Shown: positions 1 to 9,186, counted from the stretch's first letter. The stretch is DNA of 64,000 nucleotides from Limnobaculum parvum (GCF_003096015.2 NZ_CP029185.2:1522001-1586000), one strand, 5' to 3'. A program made the numbers and translations. Notes: generated by a model from the sequence alone, not told the origin.

Positions 1-2586
1 GTAAGTATCCAGCAGAATAGTTTTCAGCTCGGAAATTAATGGATAACGAGGGTTTGCCCCGGTGCATTGGTCGTCAAATGCATCTTCAGACAGCTTATCA
101 ATTTTCGCTAGAAACTCTGCTTCAGGAACGCCAGCCTCACGAATCGATGCAGGGATATCCAGTTCTTTCTTAATTTCATCTAACCAAGTTAGCAGCTTTT
201 CAATCTTGGCGGCGGTACGATCGCCAGGCGCTGATAAACCTAAGTGGTCGGCAATTTCCGCATACTGACGCCGAGACTGTGGGCGGTCATATTGGCTAAA
301 GGCAGTTTGCTTGGTTGGGTTATCATTTGCGTTATAGCGAATAACGTTACAGATTAACAACGCATTAGCCAAGCCGTGTGGCAGATGGAATTCTGAACCT
401 AATTTATGTGCCATTGAGTGGCATACACCCAGGAAGGCGTTAGCGAAGGCAATACCGGCAATAGTGGCGGCATTATGAACACGCTCACGGGCAACCGGAT
501 TTTTAGCCCCTTCTTTATAGCTAACGGGCAGATACTCTTTAAGCAGTTTCAGCGCCTGTAGAGCCTGACCATCAGTATATTCATTAGCCAGAACAGATAC
601 GTAGGCTTCTAATGCGTGGGTTACCGCATCTAAACCACCAAAAGCACACAATGATTTAGGCATATTCATGACGAGATTGGCATCCACAATAGCCATATCA
701 GGTGTTAATGCATAATCGGCTAATGGGTATTTCATACCGGTAGCATCATCAGTGACAACGGCAAACGGTGTTACTTCTGAACCTGTGCCAGAGGTGGTGG
801 TAATTGCAATCATCTTTGCTTTTACACCCATTTTTGGGAATTTATAGATACGTTTACGAATATCCATAAATCTTAACGCCAGTTCTTCAAAGTGTGTTTC
901 TGGATGCTCGTACATGACCCACATGATCTTAGCCGCATCCATTGGAGATCCACCGCCTAATGCGATGATGACATCAGGTTTGAAGGAGTGCATCTGCTCC
1001 GCCCCTTTGCGCACGATGCTTAGGGTAGGGTCTGCCTCTACTTCGAAGAAAACTTCAGTTTCAACACCATACTGTTTTAGTACCTTGGTGATTTGATCGG
1101 CATAACCGTTGTTGAATAAGAAGCGGTCTGTAACGATAAAGGCACGTTTGGCACCATCAGTCGCAACTTCTTCTAAAGCAATGGGTAATGAGCCACGACG
1201 GAAGTAGATTGATTTAGGAAGTTTATGCCATAACATATTTTCTGCTCGCTTAGCCACAGTCTTCTTATTAATAAGATGTTTGGGTCCCACGTTCTCGGAT
1301 ATCGAGTTGCCGCCCCATGAACCACAGCCTAAGGTCAGTGAGGGTGCCAGTTTAAAGTTATACAGGTCACCGATACCGCCCTGGGAGGTTGGGGTATTGA
1401 TCAGAATACGGGCTGTTTTCATTTTATCGCCGAAGTACGCGATACGTTCACCCTGATTATCCTGATCGGTATAAAGGCCAGAGGTATGCCCAATACCGCC
1501 CATAGCAACCAGCTTTTCGGCTTTCTCTACGGCATCTTCAAAATTTTTGGCACGATACATTGCCAGCATTGGAGAGAGTTTTTCGTGAGCAAAAGGTTCT
1601 GTCTCATCAACGTGAGTTACTTCGCCAATCAATACCTTGGTCGTTGCAGGAACGGTTAAGCCAGCCATTTCTGCAATTTTTACTGCGGGTTGACCTACGA
1701 TAGCGGCGTTGATACCACCATTTTTTAGTATGATACCCTGGACGGCTTTCAACTCCTGGCCTTTTAGCATGTAGCCGCCATGAGAGGCAAAACGTTCACG
1801 CACGGTGTCATAAATCGTATCAACCACAATAACAGACTGTTCAGATGCACAGATTACGCCATTGTCAAAAGTTTTAGACATCAGGATAGATGCAACAGCA
1901 CGCTTAATATCAGCGGTTTCATCGATAACGACAGGGGAGTTACCTGCGCCAACACCAATTGCAGGTTTACCTGAGCTGTAAGCGGCCTTAACCATACCCG
2001 GCCCGCCGGTTGCCAAAATTAGGTTGATATCTGGGTGATGCATTAACTGGTTCGATAACTCAACGCTAGGTACATCAATCCAACCAATAATATCTTTCGG
2101 AGCTCCGGCTTCAATAGCAGCTTGCAGAACAATATTGGCAGCTTCATTAGTGGCGTTTTTAGCGCGAGGGTGTGGCGAAAAGATAATACCGTTACGGGTT
2201 TTCAGACTGATAAGTGCTTTAAAAATAGCGGTAGATGTTGGGTTAGTGGTTGGAACAATACCACAAATAATACCCGTTGGTTCAGCAATGGTGATCGTAC
2301 CGAAAGTATCATCTTCTTCCAGAATACCGCAGGTTTTCTCATCTTTGTATTTGTTGTAAATATATTCGGAAGCGAAGTGGTTTTTAATTACCTTGTCTTC
2401 CACAATACCCATGCCAGATTCTTCAACCGCCATTTTGGCCAGAGGAATACGGGCATTTGCTGCCGCTAGGGCGGCTGCTCTGAATATCTTATCGACTTGT
2501 TCTTGAGTATAATTAGCATACTCACGTTGAGCTTTTTTCACTCGTGCAACAAGCGCGTTAAGTTCAGTGGCGTTACTTACAGTCAT
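1..2586 (-). CDS. adhE: Bifunctional acetaldehyde-CoA/alcohol dehydrogenase AdhE (3' end cut by window)
   Basis: Fermentative enzyme that reduces acetyl-CoA to acetaldehyde and then ethanol with NADH; the family forms cytoplasmic spirosome filaments. 862 codons are present and reading stops at the window edge in a stretch matching the E. coli C-terminal region, so about 30 residues are missing. The N-terminal aldehyde dehydrogenase half has the nucleophile in VICASEQS (Cys246 by codon count). The C-terminal half is an iron-type alcohol dehydrogenase with GGGSPMDAAK and a His-rich metal region. Start is ATG at 2586 behind a GGAG ribosome site, giving MTVSNATELNALVARVKKAQ as in E. coli. It is divergent from ychE, as in E. 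coli, and shares an intergenic region holding a perfect CRP site. Confidence 0.97.
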   Translation of the reverse strand, partial: MTVSNATELNALVARVKKAQREYANYTQEQVDKIFRAAALAAANARIPLAKMAVEESGMGIVEDKVIKNHFASEYIYNKYKDEKTCGILEEDDTFGTITIAEPTGIICGIVPTTNPTSTAIFKALISLKTRNGIIFSPHPRAKNATNEAANIVLQAAIEAGAPKDIIGWIDVPSVELSNQLMHHPDINLILATGGPGMVKAAYSSGKPAIGVGAGNSPVVIDETADIKRAVASILMSKTFDNGVICASEQSVIVVDTIYDTVRERFASHGGYMLKGQELKAVQGIILKNGGINAAIVGQPAVKIAEMAGLTVPATTKVLIGEVTHVDETEPFAHEKLSPMLAMYRAKNFEDAVEKAEKLVAMGGIGHTSGLYTDQDNQGERIAYFGDKMKTARILINTPTSQGGIGDLYNFKLAPSLTLGCGSWGGNSISENVGPKHLINKKTVAKRAENMLWHKLPKSIYFRRGSLPIALEEVATDGAKRAFIVTDRFLFNNGYADQITKVLKQYGVETEVFFEVEADPTLSIVRKGAEQMHSFKPDVIIALGGGSPMDAAKIMWVMYEHPETHFEELALRFMDIRKRIYKFPKMGVKAKMIAITTTSGTGSEVTPFAVVTDDATGMKYPLADYALTPDMAIVDANLVMNMPKSLCAFGGLDAVTHALEAYVSVLANEYTDGQALQALKLLKEYLPVSYKEGAKNPVARERVHNAATIAGIAFANAFLGVCHSMAHKLGSEFHLPHGLANALLICNVIRYNANDNPTKQTAFSQYDRPQSRRQYAEIADHLGLSAPGDRTAAKIEKLLTWLDEIKKELDIPASIREAGVPEAEFLAKIDKLSEDAFDDQCTGANPRYPLISELKTILLDTY

Positions 2587-3056
2587 TGTGACTCTCCTAA
2601 GATTGATAAATTTTTTTAGTGAGTAAGTCGTGACGCAGGTATCAAGTATAGTGGAAGCTCTGTTGTCTCAATACGATTTACTTACTGAAAAAATTTAAGC
2701 TAATCTATTGTTATAACTAAATTTATTTTTATCGGTAAATAATGAAAGTGTTTCAAGGATCTATCTGTTTGGTACTTGCAACACAGCTTACCTATTCAGA
2801 GTGATTGATATTGTGATGAACATCACATAAGAAGCATGCTGACACCTTTCAGCAAGCCATTTTGTTACATTTTTATCCATCAAGCGTTCGGGCATTACAT
2901 TTATATAATTTTAGTTTGCTATATTAGGGTTATATCTTTGCATTTTTCTATAACTGGGTGTTGTATCCGGTTTTTAGCGCTAGACCCTAAAAGATAACTC
3001 TATTACATTAAGCACCGTTTGAGTTTGAGCTGCGGTTATTACATAGGGAGTCCACA
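2587..3056. other. adhE-ychE divergent intergenic region
   Basis: 470 bp without a gene. It must hold the adhE and ychE promoters. The only strong motif I see is the CRP palindrome at 2812-2827. ychE has a good ribosome site (AGGGAG) just before its ATG. I found no perfect FNR or Cra box by eye. Confidence 0.6.
2812..2827. promoter_or_regulatory. CRP-binding site, perfect core
   Basis: TGTGATGAACATCACA matches the CRP core TGTGA-N6-TCACA exactly. It lies 226 bp upstream of the adhE start and 230 bp upstream of ychE, so either promoter could be the target. Control by CRP is inferred from the motif alone. Confidence 0.65.
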
Positions 3057-3704
3057 ATGGGCCATGCCATGTTGGATTTATCAGGATACATTAAGTTCCT
3101 TGTTGGTATGTTTGCATTAGTTAATCCGGTGGGCATTCTTCCGGTCTTCATCAGTATGACGAATTATCAGTCGCCGACGGCCAGAGATAAAACCAATTTA
3201 ACGGCTAACTTATCTGTAGCCATTATATTGTGGTGTTCACTGTTTTTAGGTGATGCGATATTGCATCTGTTTGGGATTTCAATCGACTCCTTCCGAATTG
3301 CGGGCGGAATTCTTATTGTGACCATCGCCATGTCGATGATTAGCGGTAAGTTGGGTGAAGATAAACAGAACAAACAAGAAAAAACGGAAACCGCAATTCG
3401 TGACAATGTTGGCGTTGTACCATTAGCGCTTCCGCTAATGGCTGGACCGGGGGCGATTAGCTCTACTATCGTCTGGAGTACTCGGTATAACACTTGGATG
3501 GATTACCTAGGTTTCTTTGTTGCGATTGCCTTCTTTTCGTTCTGTTGCTGGTTATTGTTCCGCGCGGCACCCTTGTTAGTTCGTCTGTTAGGACAAACCG
3601 GAATTAACGTGGTAACCCGTATTATGGGGTTATTACTGATGTCGTTGGGAATCGAGTTCATTATCACGGGAATTAAAGTTTCTTTCCCAGGGTTACTGGC
3701 TTAG
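3057..3704 (+). CDS. ychE: MarC-family inner-membrane protein YchE
   Basis: Integral membrane protein of the MarC (UPF0056) family; the transported substrate and true role are unknown. 215 residues, the usual length, with about six hydrophobic segments. Conserved stretches include ALVNPVGILPVFISMT near the N terminus and PLALPLMAGPGAISSTIVW in the middle, matching E. coli YchE closely. The ATG at 3057 follows AGGGAG by six bases. It is divergent from adhE, as in E. coli, and ends before a strong hairpin shared with convergent yciU. Confidence 0.93.
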   Translation: MGHAMLDLSGYIKFLVGMFALVNPVGILPVFISMTNYQSPTARDKTNLTANLSVAIILWCSLFLGDAILHLFGISIDSFRIAGGILIVTIAMSMISGKLGEDKQNKQEKTETAIRDNVGVVPLALPLMAGPGAISSTIVWSTRYNTWMDYLGFFVAIAFFSFCCWLLFRAAPLLVRLLGQTGINVVTRIMGLLLMSLGIEFIITGIKVSFPGLLA

Positions 3705-3725
3705 ATACGGCGTTCAGTAAGATAA

Positions 3726-3799
3726 ATAATAAAAATCCCCGCCTAATTTGAACTGTCCAAGTTATTGGGGTCAGTTCAATTTGCGGGGATTTTTATTAT
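3726..3799. terminator. Bidirectional terminator with unusually long stem between ychE and yciU
   Basis: The outer arms (AATAAAAATCCCCGC and its complement) form a T-flanked GC stem working in both directions. The pairing continues inward through AATTTGAACTG / CAGTTCAATT with a small bulge, giving a stem of nearly 28 bp and a loop of about 16 nt. It sits between two convergent genes. Confidence 0.8.
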
Positions 3800-3828
3800 C
3801 AACGATGTCAATGTCGTAATTAAGCCGA

Positions 3829-4164
3829 CTATTCTTTCCAGAGAATATGACAGAACTTATGGTTTTTCTCCCGACTAATAAGGATTCGGGCAAAAATATC
3901 ATCAACTTCGTCTTCTTCATTCGTCAGGCCAATAATAACTTCGGCGAAGAAATCCGGATTTAAATCAAAGTCTACGTGTTCAAGCCATTCATCAGAAGGA
4001 TCGTGAAGCTCTGCGGCTCCACGATCTTCAAACTGCAGGTTGAACAAAATGACATCCGCTGGATCCAGATTATCGGAAGCCAGTTCTAAAAAAATATCGT
4101 AAGCCTGATCCAGCGTTTCATCTTCATCAAGCCGGTTATCTAAATCAAAATCTGCTATATCCAT
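3829..4164 (-). CDS. yciU: YciU, DUF440 family acidic dsDNA-mimic protein
   Basis: Small very acidic cytoplasmic protein of the HI1450/YciU family, proposed to mimic double-stranded DNA. 111 residues against 109 in E. coli, with the same run DETLDQAYDIFLELA near residue 14 and LNPDFFAEVIIGL in the second half. Asp and Glu are spread along the whole chain, as the mimic model requires. It sits 37 bp downstream of clsA on the same strand, as in E. coli, and is probably co-transcribed. Confidence 0.92.
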   Translation of the reverse strand: MDIADFDLDNRLDEDETLDQAYDIFLELASDNLDPADVILFNLQFEDRGAAELHDPSDEWLEHVDFDLNPDFFAEVIIGLTNEEDEVDDIFARILISREKNHKFCHILWKE

Positions 4165-4201
4165 CGGGGTGCTCTTTAAAGAGAATCATTAAATGTTGTT
4201 G

Positions 4202-5662
4202 TTATAGTAATGGACTGAAGAAATAAAATAAACGTTCGATTATTCTATTCCACATAGGGCGGGTTGCCCACTCTTCCGGATTAAGTCGCGTTGACCGGGC
4301 GATATAGTCTTCCTGTACACACGCCAAATCTTCAGCAAATGTCCGGTCATCGACGGTGACGGTCACTTCAAAATTTAACCACAGGCTGCGAATATCTAAA
4401 TTTACGGTTCCTACCAAACTGAGCTGGTCGTCAACCAAAACGCTTTTAGTATGGAGTAATCCACCGCCAAACTGATGTATTTTTACACCGGCTTCAAGGA
4501 GTTCAGAAAAGAATGAGCGGCTGGCCCAGCCAACCATCAAAGAATCATTTTTCTTCGGTACAATAATATTAACGTCAACGCCTCTTTGAGCAGCAGTGCA
4601 GATGGCGTGCAGTAAATCATCGCTGGGAACCAAATAAGGCGTTGTCATAATCAAACGCTTTCTGGCGGAATAAACGGCGGTAAGCAGAGCCTGATGAATC
4701 ATCTCTTCAGGAAAACCTGGGCCGGAGGCGATAACTTGTACCGTATGGCCGTCTTCTTCTTCAAAAGGCAACATGGAGGTATCCGGTGCCTGAGGAAGTT
4801 GGCGTTTACCGGTTTCTATCTCCCAGTCACAGGCGTAAATGAGCCCCAGCATGGTTGCTGCAGGGCCTTGTATCCTAGCCATGAGGTCTATCCATTGGCC
4901 AACGCCTGCCCCTTGTTTAAAGAAACGAGGATCAACCATATTCATACTGCCAGTATAGGCAATATTATTATCAATAATGGCGATCTTCCGATGTTGGCGT
5001 AAATCCATACGACGAAGAAATACACGCAACACATTAACTTTTAGGGCTTCAACCAGCTCAATGCCGGCACTTTTCATTAATTCGGGATAAGGCGTGCGGA
5101 AAAAATGCATGCTTCCTGCAGAATCAAGCATTACCCGGCAGTGTACCCCCCGACGAGCCGCCGCCATCAGGGCTTCGGCAACATTATCTACCTGACCACC
5201 GCTTTGCCAGATGTAAAACACCATCTCAATACTGTGTTCAGCTAACTCAATATCATGGATTAATGATTTTATGGTGCTTTCACTGGTGGTTAACAATTGA
5301 AGATGATTGCCTCTGACTGCGGGAACACCGTGGCGATGGGCACAAAGTTGGAATAACGGTTCGGACACTGGACTAATGTGGGTGGCAAAGATACTTTGGC
5401 AATTTTTTAATTCGCCTAACCAAGTTGCCGTGGATGGCCACATCTCTTTAGCCCGCTCTGCCCGCCGTTTACCGAGATGAAGTTCTCCAAATAGGAGATA
5501 GGCCACAATACCGACTAGGGGAAGGATATAGATAACTAGCAACCAGGCCATGGCAGAGGGGACTGAACGCCGTATCATCAGCACTCGGAGCGTAACACCC
5601 GCTATCAGTAACCAGTAACCTAATACCAGTAACCAACTCAATACGGTATAGAAAGTGGTCAT
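4202..5662 (-). CDS. clsA: Cardiolipin synthase A
   Basis: Condenses two phosphatidylglycerol molecules to cardiolipin and glycerol at the inner membrane. 486 residues, the same as E. coli ClsA. Two N-terminal transmembrane segments (about 5-30 and 38-60) precede two phospholipase-D (HKD) domains: HRKIAIIDN with GSMNM near residue 220 and HTKSVLVDD with GTVNLD near 400. The start is ATG at 5662. Followed by yciU in a likely two-gene unit. Confidence 0.96.
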   Translation of the reverse strand: MTTFYTVLSWLLVLGYWLLIAGVTLRVLMIRRSVPSAMAWLLVIYILPLVGIVAYLLFGELHLGKRRAERAKEMWPSTATWLGELKNCQSIFATHISPVSEPLFQLCAHRHGVPAVRGNHLQLLTTSESTIKSLIHDIELAEHSIEMVFYIWQSGGQVDNVAEALMAAARRGVHCRVMLDSAGSMHFFRTPYPELMKSAGIELVEALKVNVLRVFLRRMDLRQHRKIAIIDNNIAYTGSMNMVDPRFFKQGAGVGQWIDLMARIQGPAATMLGLIYACDWEIETGKRQLPQAPDTSMLPFEEEDGHTVQVIASGPGFPEEMIHQALLTAVYSARKRLIMTTPYLVPSDDLLHAICTAAQRGVDVNIIVPKKNDSLMVGWASRSFFSELLEAGVKIHQFGGGLLHTKSVLVDDQLSLVGTVNLDIRSLWLNFEVTVTVDDRTFAEDLACVQEDYIARSTRLNPEEWATRPMWNRIIERLFYFFSPLL

Positions 5663-5852
5663 CGGAAATTTGTTATCCTGTTTGCTTCAAAAATAAAGCG
5701 TTGAGTTTACGCAGAGTCGCGAAAAGGTAAAACACTTCTTTCAAGTGTGTTGTAGATTTTGTTACTTATTTTTTGATTTATTCATCCCAAAGAAAAAATT
5801 GTCTGCGATACAATTAACACACCTTTAGTTGTTTGAAGATACCTTAGACATT

Positions 5853-6032
5853 ATGCACAGATCAAGAACTGAAGTGGCACGCTGGCGCATGTTACGGCAG
5901 GCACAACACCGGCGCCATCGCTGGCTGGAAGGGCAATCTCGCAGAAATAGCCGAATACATCACATAAGGACAGATAAACAACTGGGCCGCCAACAACGCG
6001 CTCTGCTGTATGCGAATATCCACGATTGGTAA
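5853..6032 (+). CDS. yciY: YciY family small basic protein
   Basis: 59-residue arginine-rich protein of unknown function. It starts MHRSRTEVARWRMLRQ and contains RWLEGQSRRNSRIH, a near-match to E. coli YciY, which also lies beside clsA. The frame is open further upstream, but the family start and length favour the ATG at 5853. Divergent from clsA and convergent with yciI. Confidence 0.85.
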   Translation: MHRSRTEVARWRMLRQAQHRRHRWLEGQSRRNSRIHHIRTDKQLGRQQRALLYANIHDW

Positions 6033-6063
6033 TAACATAACACAGAACCGTTAATATGTAGGT

Positions 6064-6096
6064 AGGGGTTCCCGGTTATCGTTTTATGAGAACCCC
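6064..6096. terminator. Putative terminator between yciY and yciI
   Basis: GGGGTTC and GAGAACCCC arms enclose a loop of about 17 nt between two convergent genes. The T-run is weak, so efficiency is uncertain. Confidence 0.45.
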
Positions 6097-6103
6097 GATA
6101 GCG

Positions 6104-6400
6104 CTAGAATACGCGCTTAAATGGTTTTACCGTTACATTTTGATAGACACCAGCATTAACATAAGGGTCTTTATCAGCCCACGCTTTAGCTTCTGCCAGC
6201 GTAGTAAACTCAGCAATAATGACTGAACCTGAGAAGCCTGCGGTTCCGGGGAGTTCTCCGTCAGCGATAGGATTTGGGCCTGCAACGATTAAACGCGCTT
6301 CATCCTTTAGCGATTGTAAACGTGCTAAGTGAGCAGGGCGGGCGGCGAGACGTTGCTCTAAAGAGCCGGGTACATCTTCAGCATAAATCAGATATAACAC
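6104..6400 (-). CDS. yciI: YciI family dehydratase/cyclase-like protein
   Basis: Small alpha/beta protein of the YciI/YCII superfamily (ferredoxin-like fold with a conserved His/Asp pair in relatives); cellular role unclear. The GTG at 6400 is chosen because it gives 98 residues beginning with LYLIYAEDVPGS, exactly the E. coli length, and has GAGGA upstream. The frame stays open to an ATG at 6427 but that region matches no homologue. Conserved ARPAHLARLQSLKDE and KDPYVNAGVYQ are present. Divergent from tonB. Confidence 0.92.
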   Translation of the reverse strand: MLYLIYAEDVPGSLEQRLAARPAHLARLQSLKDEARLIVAGPNPIADGELPGTAGFSGSVIIAEFTTLAEAKAWADKDPYVNAGVYQNVTVKPFKRVF

Positions 6401-6564
6401 GATATTATTCCTCGATATTATGGTCACAATTTTCGGGTGATGAGAAAGATGATATTACATGATTTATTGCCGCAACTTATAGATATTATAACCTGCGTGA
6501 TAAATGAAAATATGCAGACTATCGCTTGAGTAACGTGTACGCTGTAATACCAATATGTTAAATT

Positions 6565-6583
6565 GATATTGAATCTCATTACC
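6565..6583 (+). promoter_or_regulatory. Fur box upstream of tonB
   Basis: GATATTGAATCTCATTACC matches 14 of 19 bases of the Fur consensus GATAATGATAATCATTATC. It ends 32 bp before the tonB start, a suitable place for iron-dependent repression as known for E. coli tonB. Confidence 0.65.
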
Positions 6584-6615
6584 ATTTTCATTTAGAATTC
6601 CCCCATTCCAGAACA

Positions 6616-7416
6616 GTGAAGTGGTTCCTTTTGAAAAAATTCTTTCTGGCGCGTCGTTTTTCTTGGCCGCTTACTTTTTCAGTCTGTCTACATGCATCGT
6701 TTATCGGTGGGTTGGTGTTCGCCTCGATAAACGAACCGGTTGAAATTCCCGCACCAGATGATTCGGCTCCCATGAATGTTGTGATGGTTAATCCTGCCAT
6801 GTTTGCTACACCTGCGGTAGTGGCAGAGGAAAATACCCCTGCACAACAACCAACGGCGAAGCCTGAACCCGAGCCGGAAAAGGTTAAACCAGAACCTATT
6901 CCTGAGCCACCGCCGGTGGAGAAGCCTAAGCCTGTTGAAGTAGAAAAACCAAAGCCGAAACCGAAGCCAAAGCCGCTCGAAGAGCCGAAAAAACCGCCCC
7001 AAAAAGAACCTAAGCCAAAAAGAGAACCGGTGAAAGAACGGACTGAACAGGCAGAGGTAGAAAAACCGGCAACAGCGCCAATCTCGACCCCTAATACCAG
7101 CCCGGTAGCCAGCGGCCCGGCATCTTCGGTCAGTGGTGCTGCGCCAGCAACAGGATCGAAGATATTAAAACAAGTCGAACCCGCTTACCCTAAACAGGCA
7201 TTCGATCGCCGTATTGAGGGGCAGGTTGAGATTATGTTTGATATTGATGAAGATGGGCGTATTGAAAACGTCCGTATTTTGTCCGCTACGCCGCCAAGAA
7301 TGTTTGAACGGGACGTGAAAGATGCATTGAAAAAATGGCGCTATACGCCAGTTGTGGTTAAAGATAAAAAACTGTCGATTATCTTCAAAATGGACGGTGG
7401 GGCACAAATCCGCTAA
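6616..7416 (+). CDS. tonB: TonB, energy-transducing periplasmic protein
   Basis: Couples proton-motive force from ExbB/ExbD to outer-membrane siderophore and vitamin B12 receptors. 266 residues, longer than the E. coli 239. It has one N-terminal membrane anchor (about 16-36, with the conserved SVCLH His), a long Pro/Lys/Glu periplasmic spacer (about 75-140, repeated KPKP and EPEP), and a C-terminal TonB domain with YPKQAFDRRIEGQVEIMFDI and RRMFERDV-like FERDVKDALKKWRY. No in-frame ATG lies upstream, so translation must start at GTG 6616 or TTG 6631. A Fur box precedes it. Confidence 0.95.
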   Translation: MKWFLLKKFFLARRFSWPLTFSVCLHASFIGGLVFASINEPVEIPAPDDSAPMNVVMVNPAMFATPAVVAEENTPAQQPTAKPEPEPEKVKPEPIPEPPPVEKPKPVEVEKPKPKPKPKPLEEPKKPPQKEPKPKREPVKERTEQAEVEKPATAPISTPNTSPVASGPASSVSGAAPATGSKILKQVEPAYPKQAFDRRIEGQVEIMFDIDEDGRIENVRILSATPPRMFERDVKDALKKWRYTPVVVKDKKLSIIFKMDGGAQIR

Positions 7417-7440
7417 TGGTTACTGGCATGCTAAATAAAT

Positions 7441-7473
7441 AGAACAGGCCGCTATTGCGGCCTGTTCTATTTT
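7441..7473. terminator. tonB/yciA bidirectional terminator
   Basis: AGAACAGGCCGC and its perfect complement flank a TATT loop, followed by ATTTT. Strong hairpin between the convergent genes tonB and yciA, an arrangement also known in E. coli. Confidence 0.88.
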
Positions 7474-7501
7474 GGAATGATTAATGACAGAGAGAGTAAA
7501 A

Positions 7502-7921
7502 TTAATCGAAAGAGAGGTTTCTTTTGTTCTCTGGCAGCGATCGAGAGGTACCTAGATCGTTAACGGCGACATAAGTAAAGATGGCTTCTGTGACGCAATA
7601 GCGTTGTCCGATAGGTTCAGAAGCGACTTTTTTAACCCAAACTTCCATATTCACCGTGATAGAACTACGACCCGTACGCATACAGTGTGCATAGCAACAC
7701 ACGACATCACCTACAGTGACAGGCTTTAAGAACGTGATGGCATCGACGGCAACCGTTACTACGCGTCCGCGGGCAAGCTCTTTGGCCAGAATAGCGCCGC
7801 CAATATCCATTTGTGACATGATCCAGCCACCAAAGATATCACCATTGGCATTGGTATCTGCGGGCATTGCTAGAGTTCGGAGAACCAACTCTCCACGAGG
7901 CGTACGATCTTGTTTGCTCAT
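7502..7921 (-). CDS. yciA: Acyl-CoA thioesterase YciA
   Basis: Hot-dog fold acyl-CoA thioesterase with broad substrate range; hydrolyses acyl-CoA to free fatty acid in the cytoplasm. 139 residues, usual length. The signature LRTLAMPADTNANGDIFGGW with the catalytic Asp, then QMDIGGAILAKE and VWVKKVASEPIGQRY, match E. coli YciA nearly residue for residue. Start ATG 7921. It follows yciB on the same strand across about 170 bp. Confidence 0.95.
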   Translation of the reverse strand: MSKQDRTPRGELVLRTLAMPADTNANGDIFGGWIMSQMDIGGAILAKELARGRVVTVAVDAITFLKPVTVGDVVCCYAHCMRTGRSSITVNMEVWVKKVASEPIGQRYCVTEAIFTYVAVNDLGTSRSLPENKRNLSFD

Positions 7922-8088
7922 AATGTGCTTCTGATAGTGTTTGTTATAAGTGAAAGATAATGGCTTATCCGTTAAGCCTAAATGTAATAGCTCATATTAT
8001 TTTTACCACTCCCTGTGCCACACGCAATGGGAGCGATAAAAATAAGTATCTAACTGTGGGTTATATCATGATTCGCTGACGGAGAAAC

Positions 8089-8652
8089 CTAGTCTTTCTT
8101 GTCACTGACCGGTGGATTTTTCTGCTCATCTGGAATATGGCGATAGATATAGAGGCCGCTAAGCAGGGTAAATACAAGCGTTAGCCCGGTCAGCCCGAAT
8201 ACTTTAAAGTTCATCCAAGTATCCATGGATAACCAAAATGCGACATAGATATTGAGAAGACCACAGGCGAGAAAAAATAGTGCCCAGGCAATATTTAATC
8301 GTGACCAGACGGGTTCAGGCAATGTGATCTCTTTACCTAGCATGCTCTTGATAAGTAGTTTTTTCAGTACGAACTGACTGAAAACTAATCCCAACGCAAA
8401 CAGGATGTAGATAGCGGTCACTTTCCATTTAATAAAGTCAGGTGAGCGGAAAATGATGGTTAAGGTACCAAAAATAACCACCATGACAAAGGTCACGATC
8501 ATCATTTTTTCTACTTTACGATACTTTATTAGACTGTAGATTACAGCCAAAGCCGTTGCGACAATCAGGGCACCAGAGGCAATAAAAATGTCGTAGAGTT
8601 TATAAAATGTGAAAAATACAATTAAGGGCAGAAAATCAAGAAACTGCTTCAT
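8089..8652 (-). CDS. yciB: Inner membrane septation protein YciB
   Basis: Five- to six-span inner-membrane protein, called intracellular septation protein A; involved in envelope synthesis and division in E. coli. ATG at 8652 gives MKQFLDFLPLIVFF, the family N terminus, with GGAAGA just upstream; an in-frame ATG four codons earlier is less likely. 187 residues. Conserved RKVEKM and FIKWKVTAIY occur in the first half and MNFKVFGLTGLT and GLYIYRHIPDE near the end. In E. coli yciC follows directly; here about 2.3 kb with a SulP gene lies between. Confidence 0.94.
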   Translation of the reverse strand: MKQFLDFLPLIVFFTFYKLYDIFIASGALIVATALAVIYSLIKYRKVEKMMIVTFVMVVIFGTLTIIFRSPDFIKWKVTAIYILFALGLVFSQFVLKKLLIKSMLGKEITLPEPVWSRLNIAWALFFLACGLLNIYVAFWLSMDTWMNFKVFGLTGLTLVFTLLSGLYIYRHIPDEQKNPPVSDKKD

Positions 8653-8789
8653 AGCTCTTCCCATTGGTCAGCAAGCTGCTGACTATACCGGATTTGGCGG
8701 CAGGTTTACACTACCGTCAACGTAACAAATTACTCTTTAGCGTCCAAAATATGGACTAGGGCAGAGGTATCACAACGGCCTAGCCTACG

Positions 8790-8999
8790 TTACTGTAACA
8801 GGGCATAAGCTTCATCAATCTGTTTAGCAAAAGGAAGTTTAGCCCGATTGCGTTCAGTCTCATCAAAGCAGAAAACAAGATCTTTACGAATCCCAAAATC
8901 AAATTTGTTTTCACCCATCGCCTTAGTCCGGTTTTCTGGCTGCCATGAATTGCCAGAACCCATTTTGACGACATCACGCACGATTTTGACATCAAACTC
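8790..8999 (-). pseudogene. Short unrecognised ORF, probably a gene remnant
   Basis: Reads FDVKIVRDVVKMGSG, then KFDFGIRKDLVFCFDETE and QIDEAYALLQ before a stop. The composition looks protein-like and it reads like the C-terminal 70 residues of a larger protein. The frame is closed by a stop a few codons upstream; the only candidate starts are GTG codons with no convincing ribosome site. I do not recognise the family. It lies in the yciB-SulP gap that is gene-free in E. coli, so a degraded acquired gene is plausible. Confidence 0.35.
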
Positions 9000-9186
9000 A
9001 CCTAGTCTTTTTCATCTCAGGGGAACGGTGGTGAAAATAACCAATTGGTATAAGAGTTTTATTAAACGGGAAGAGTAAGTAATAAAGTACACTGTTATTC
9101 CCCGCCAGCTAAGGCATTATGTTGTATGATTATTATGGTGATCTTCACAGCGCGTCTAATTAAGTGAGCGGCAATAGAGGATAAAT

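Noticed and set aside
8780..9001. 73-codon minus-strand ORF overlapping the remnant at 8790
   Set aside because: Alternative frame; the overlapping frame has the more protein-like sequence.
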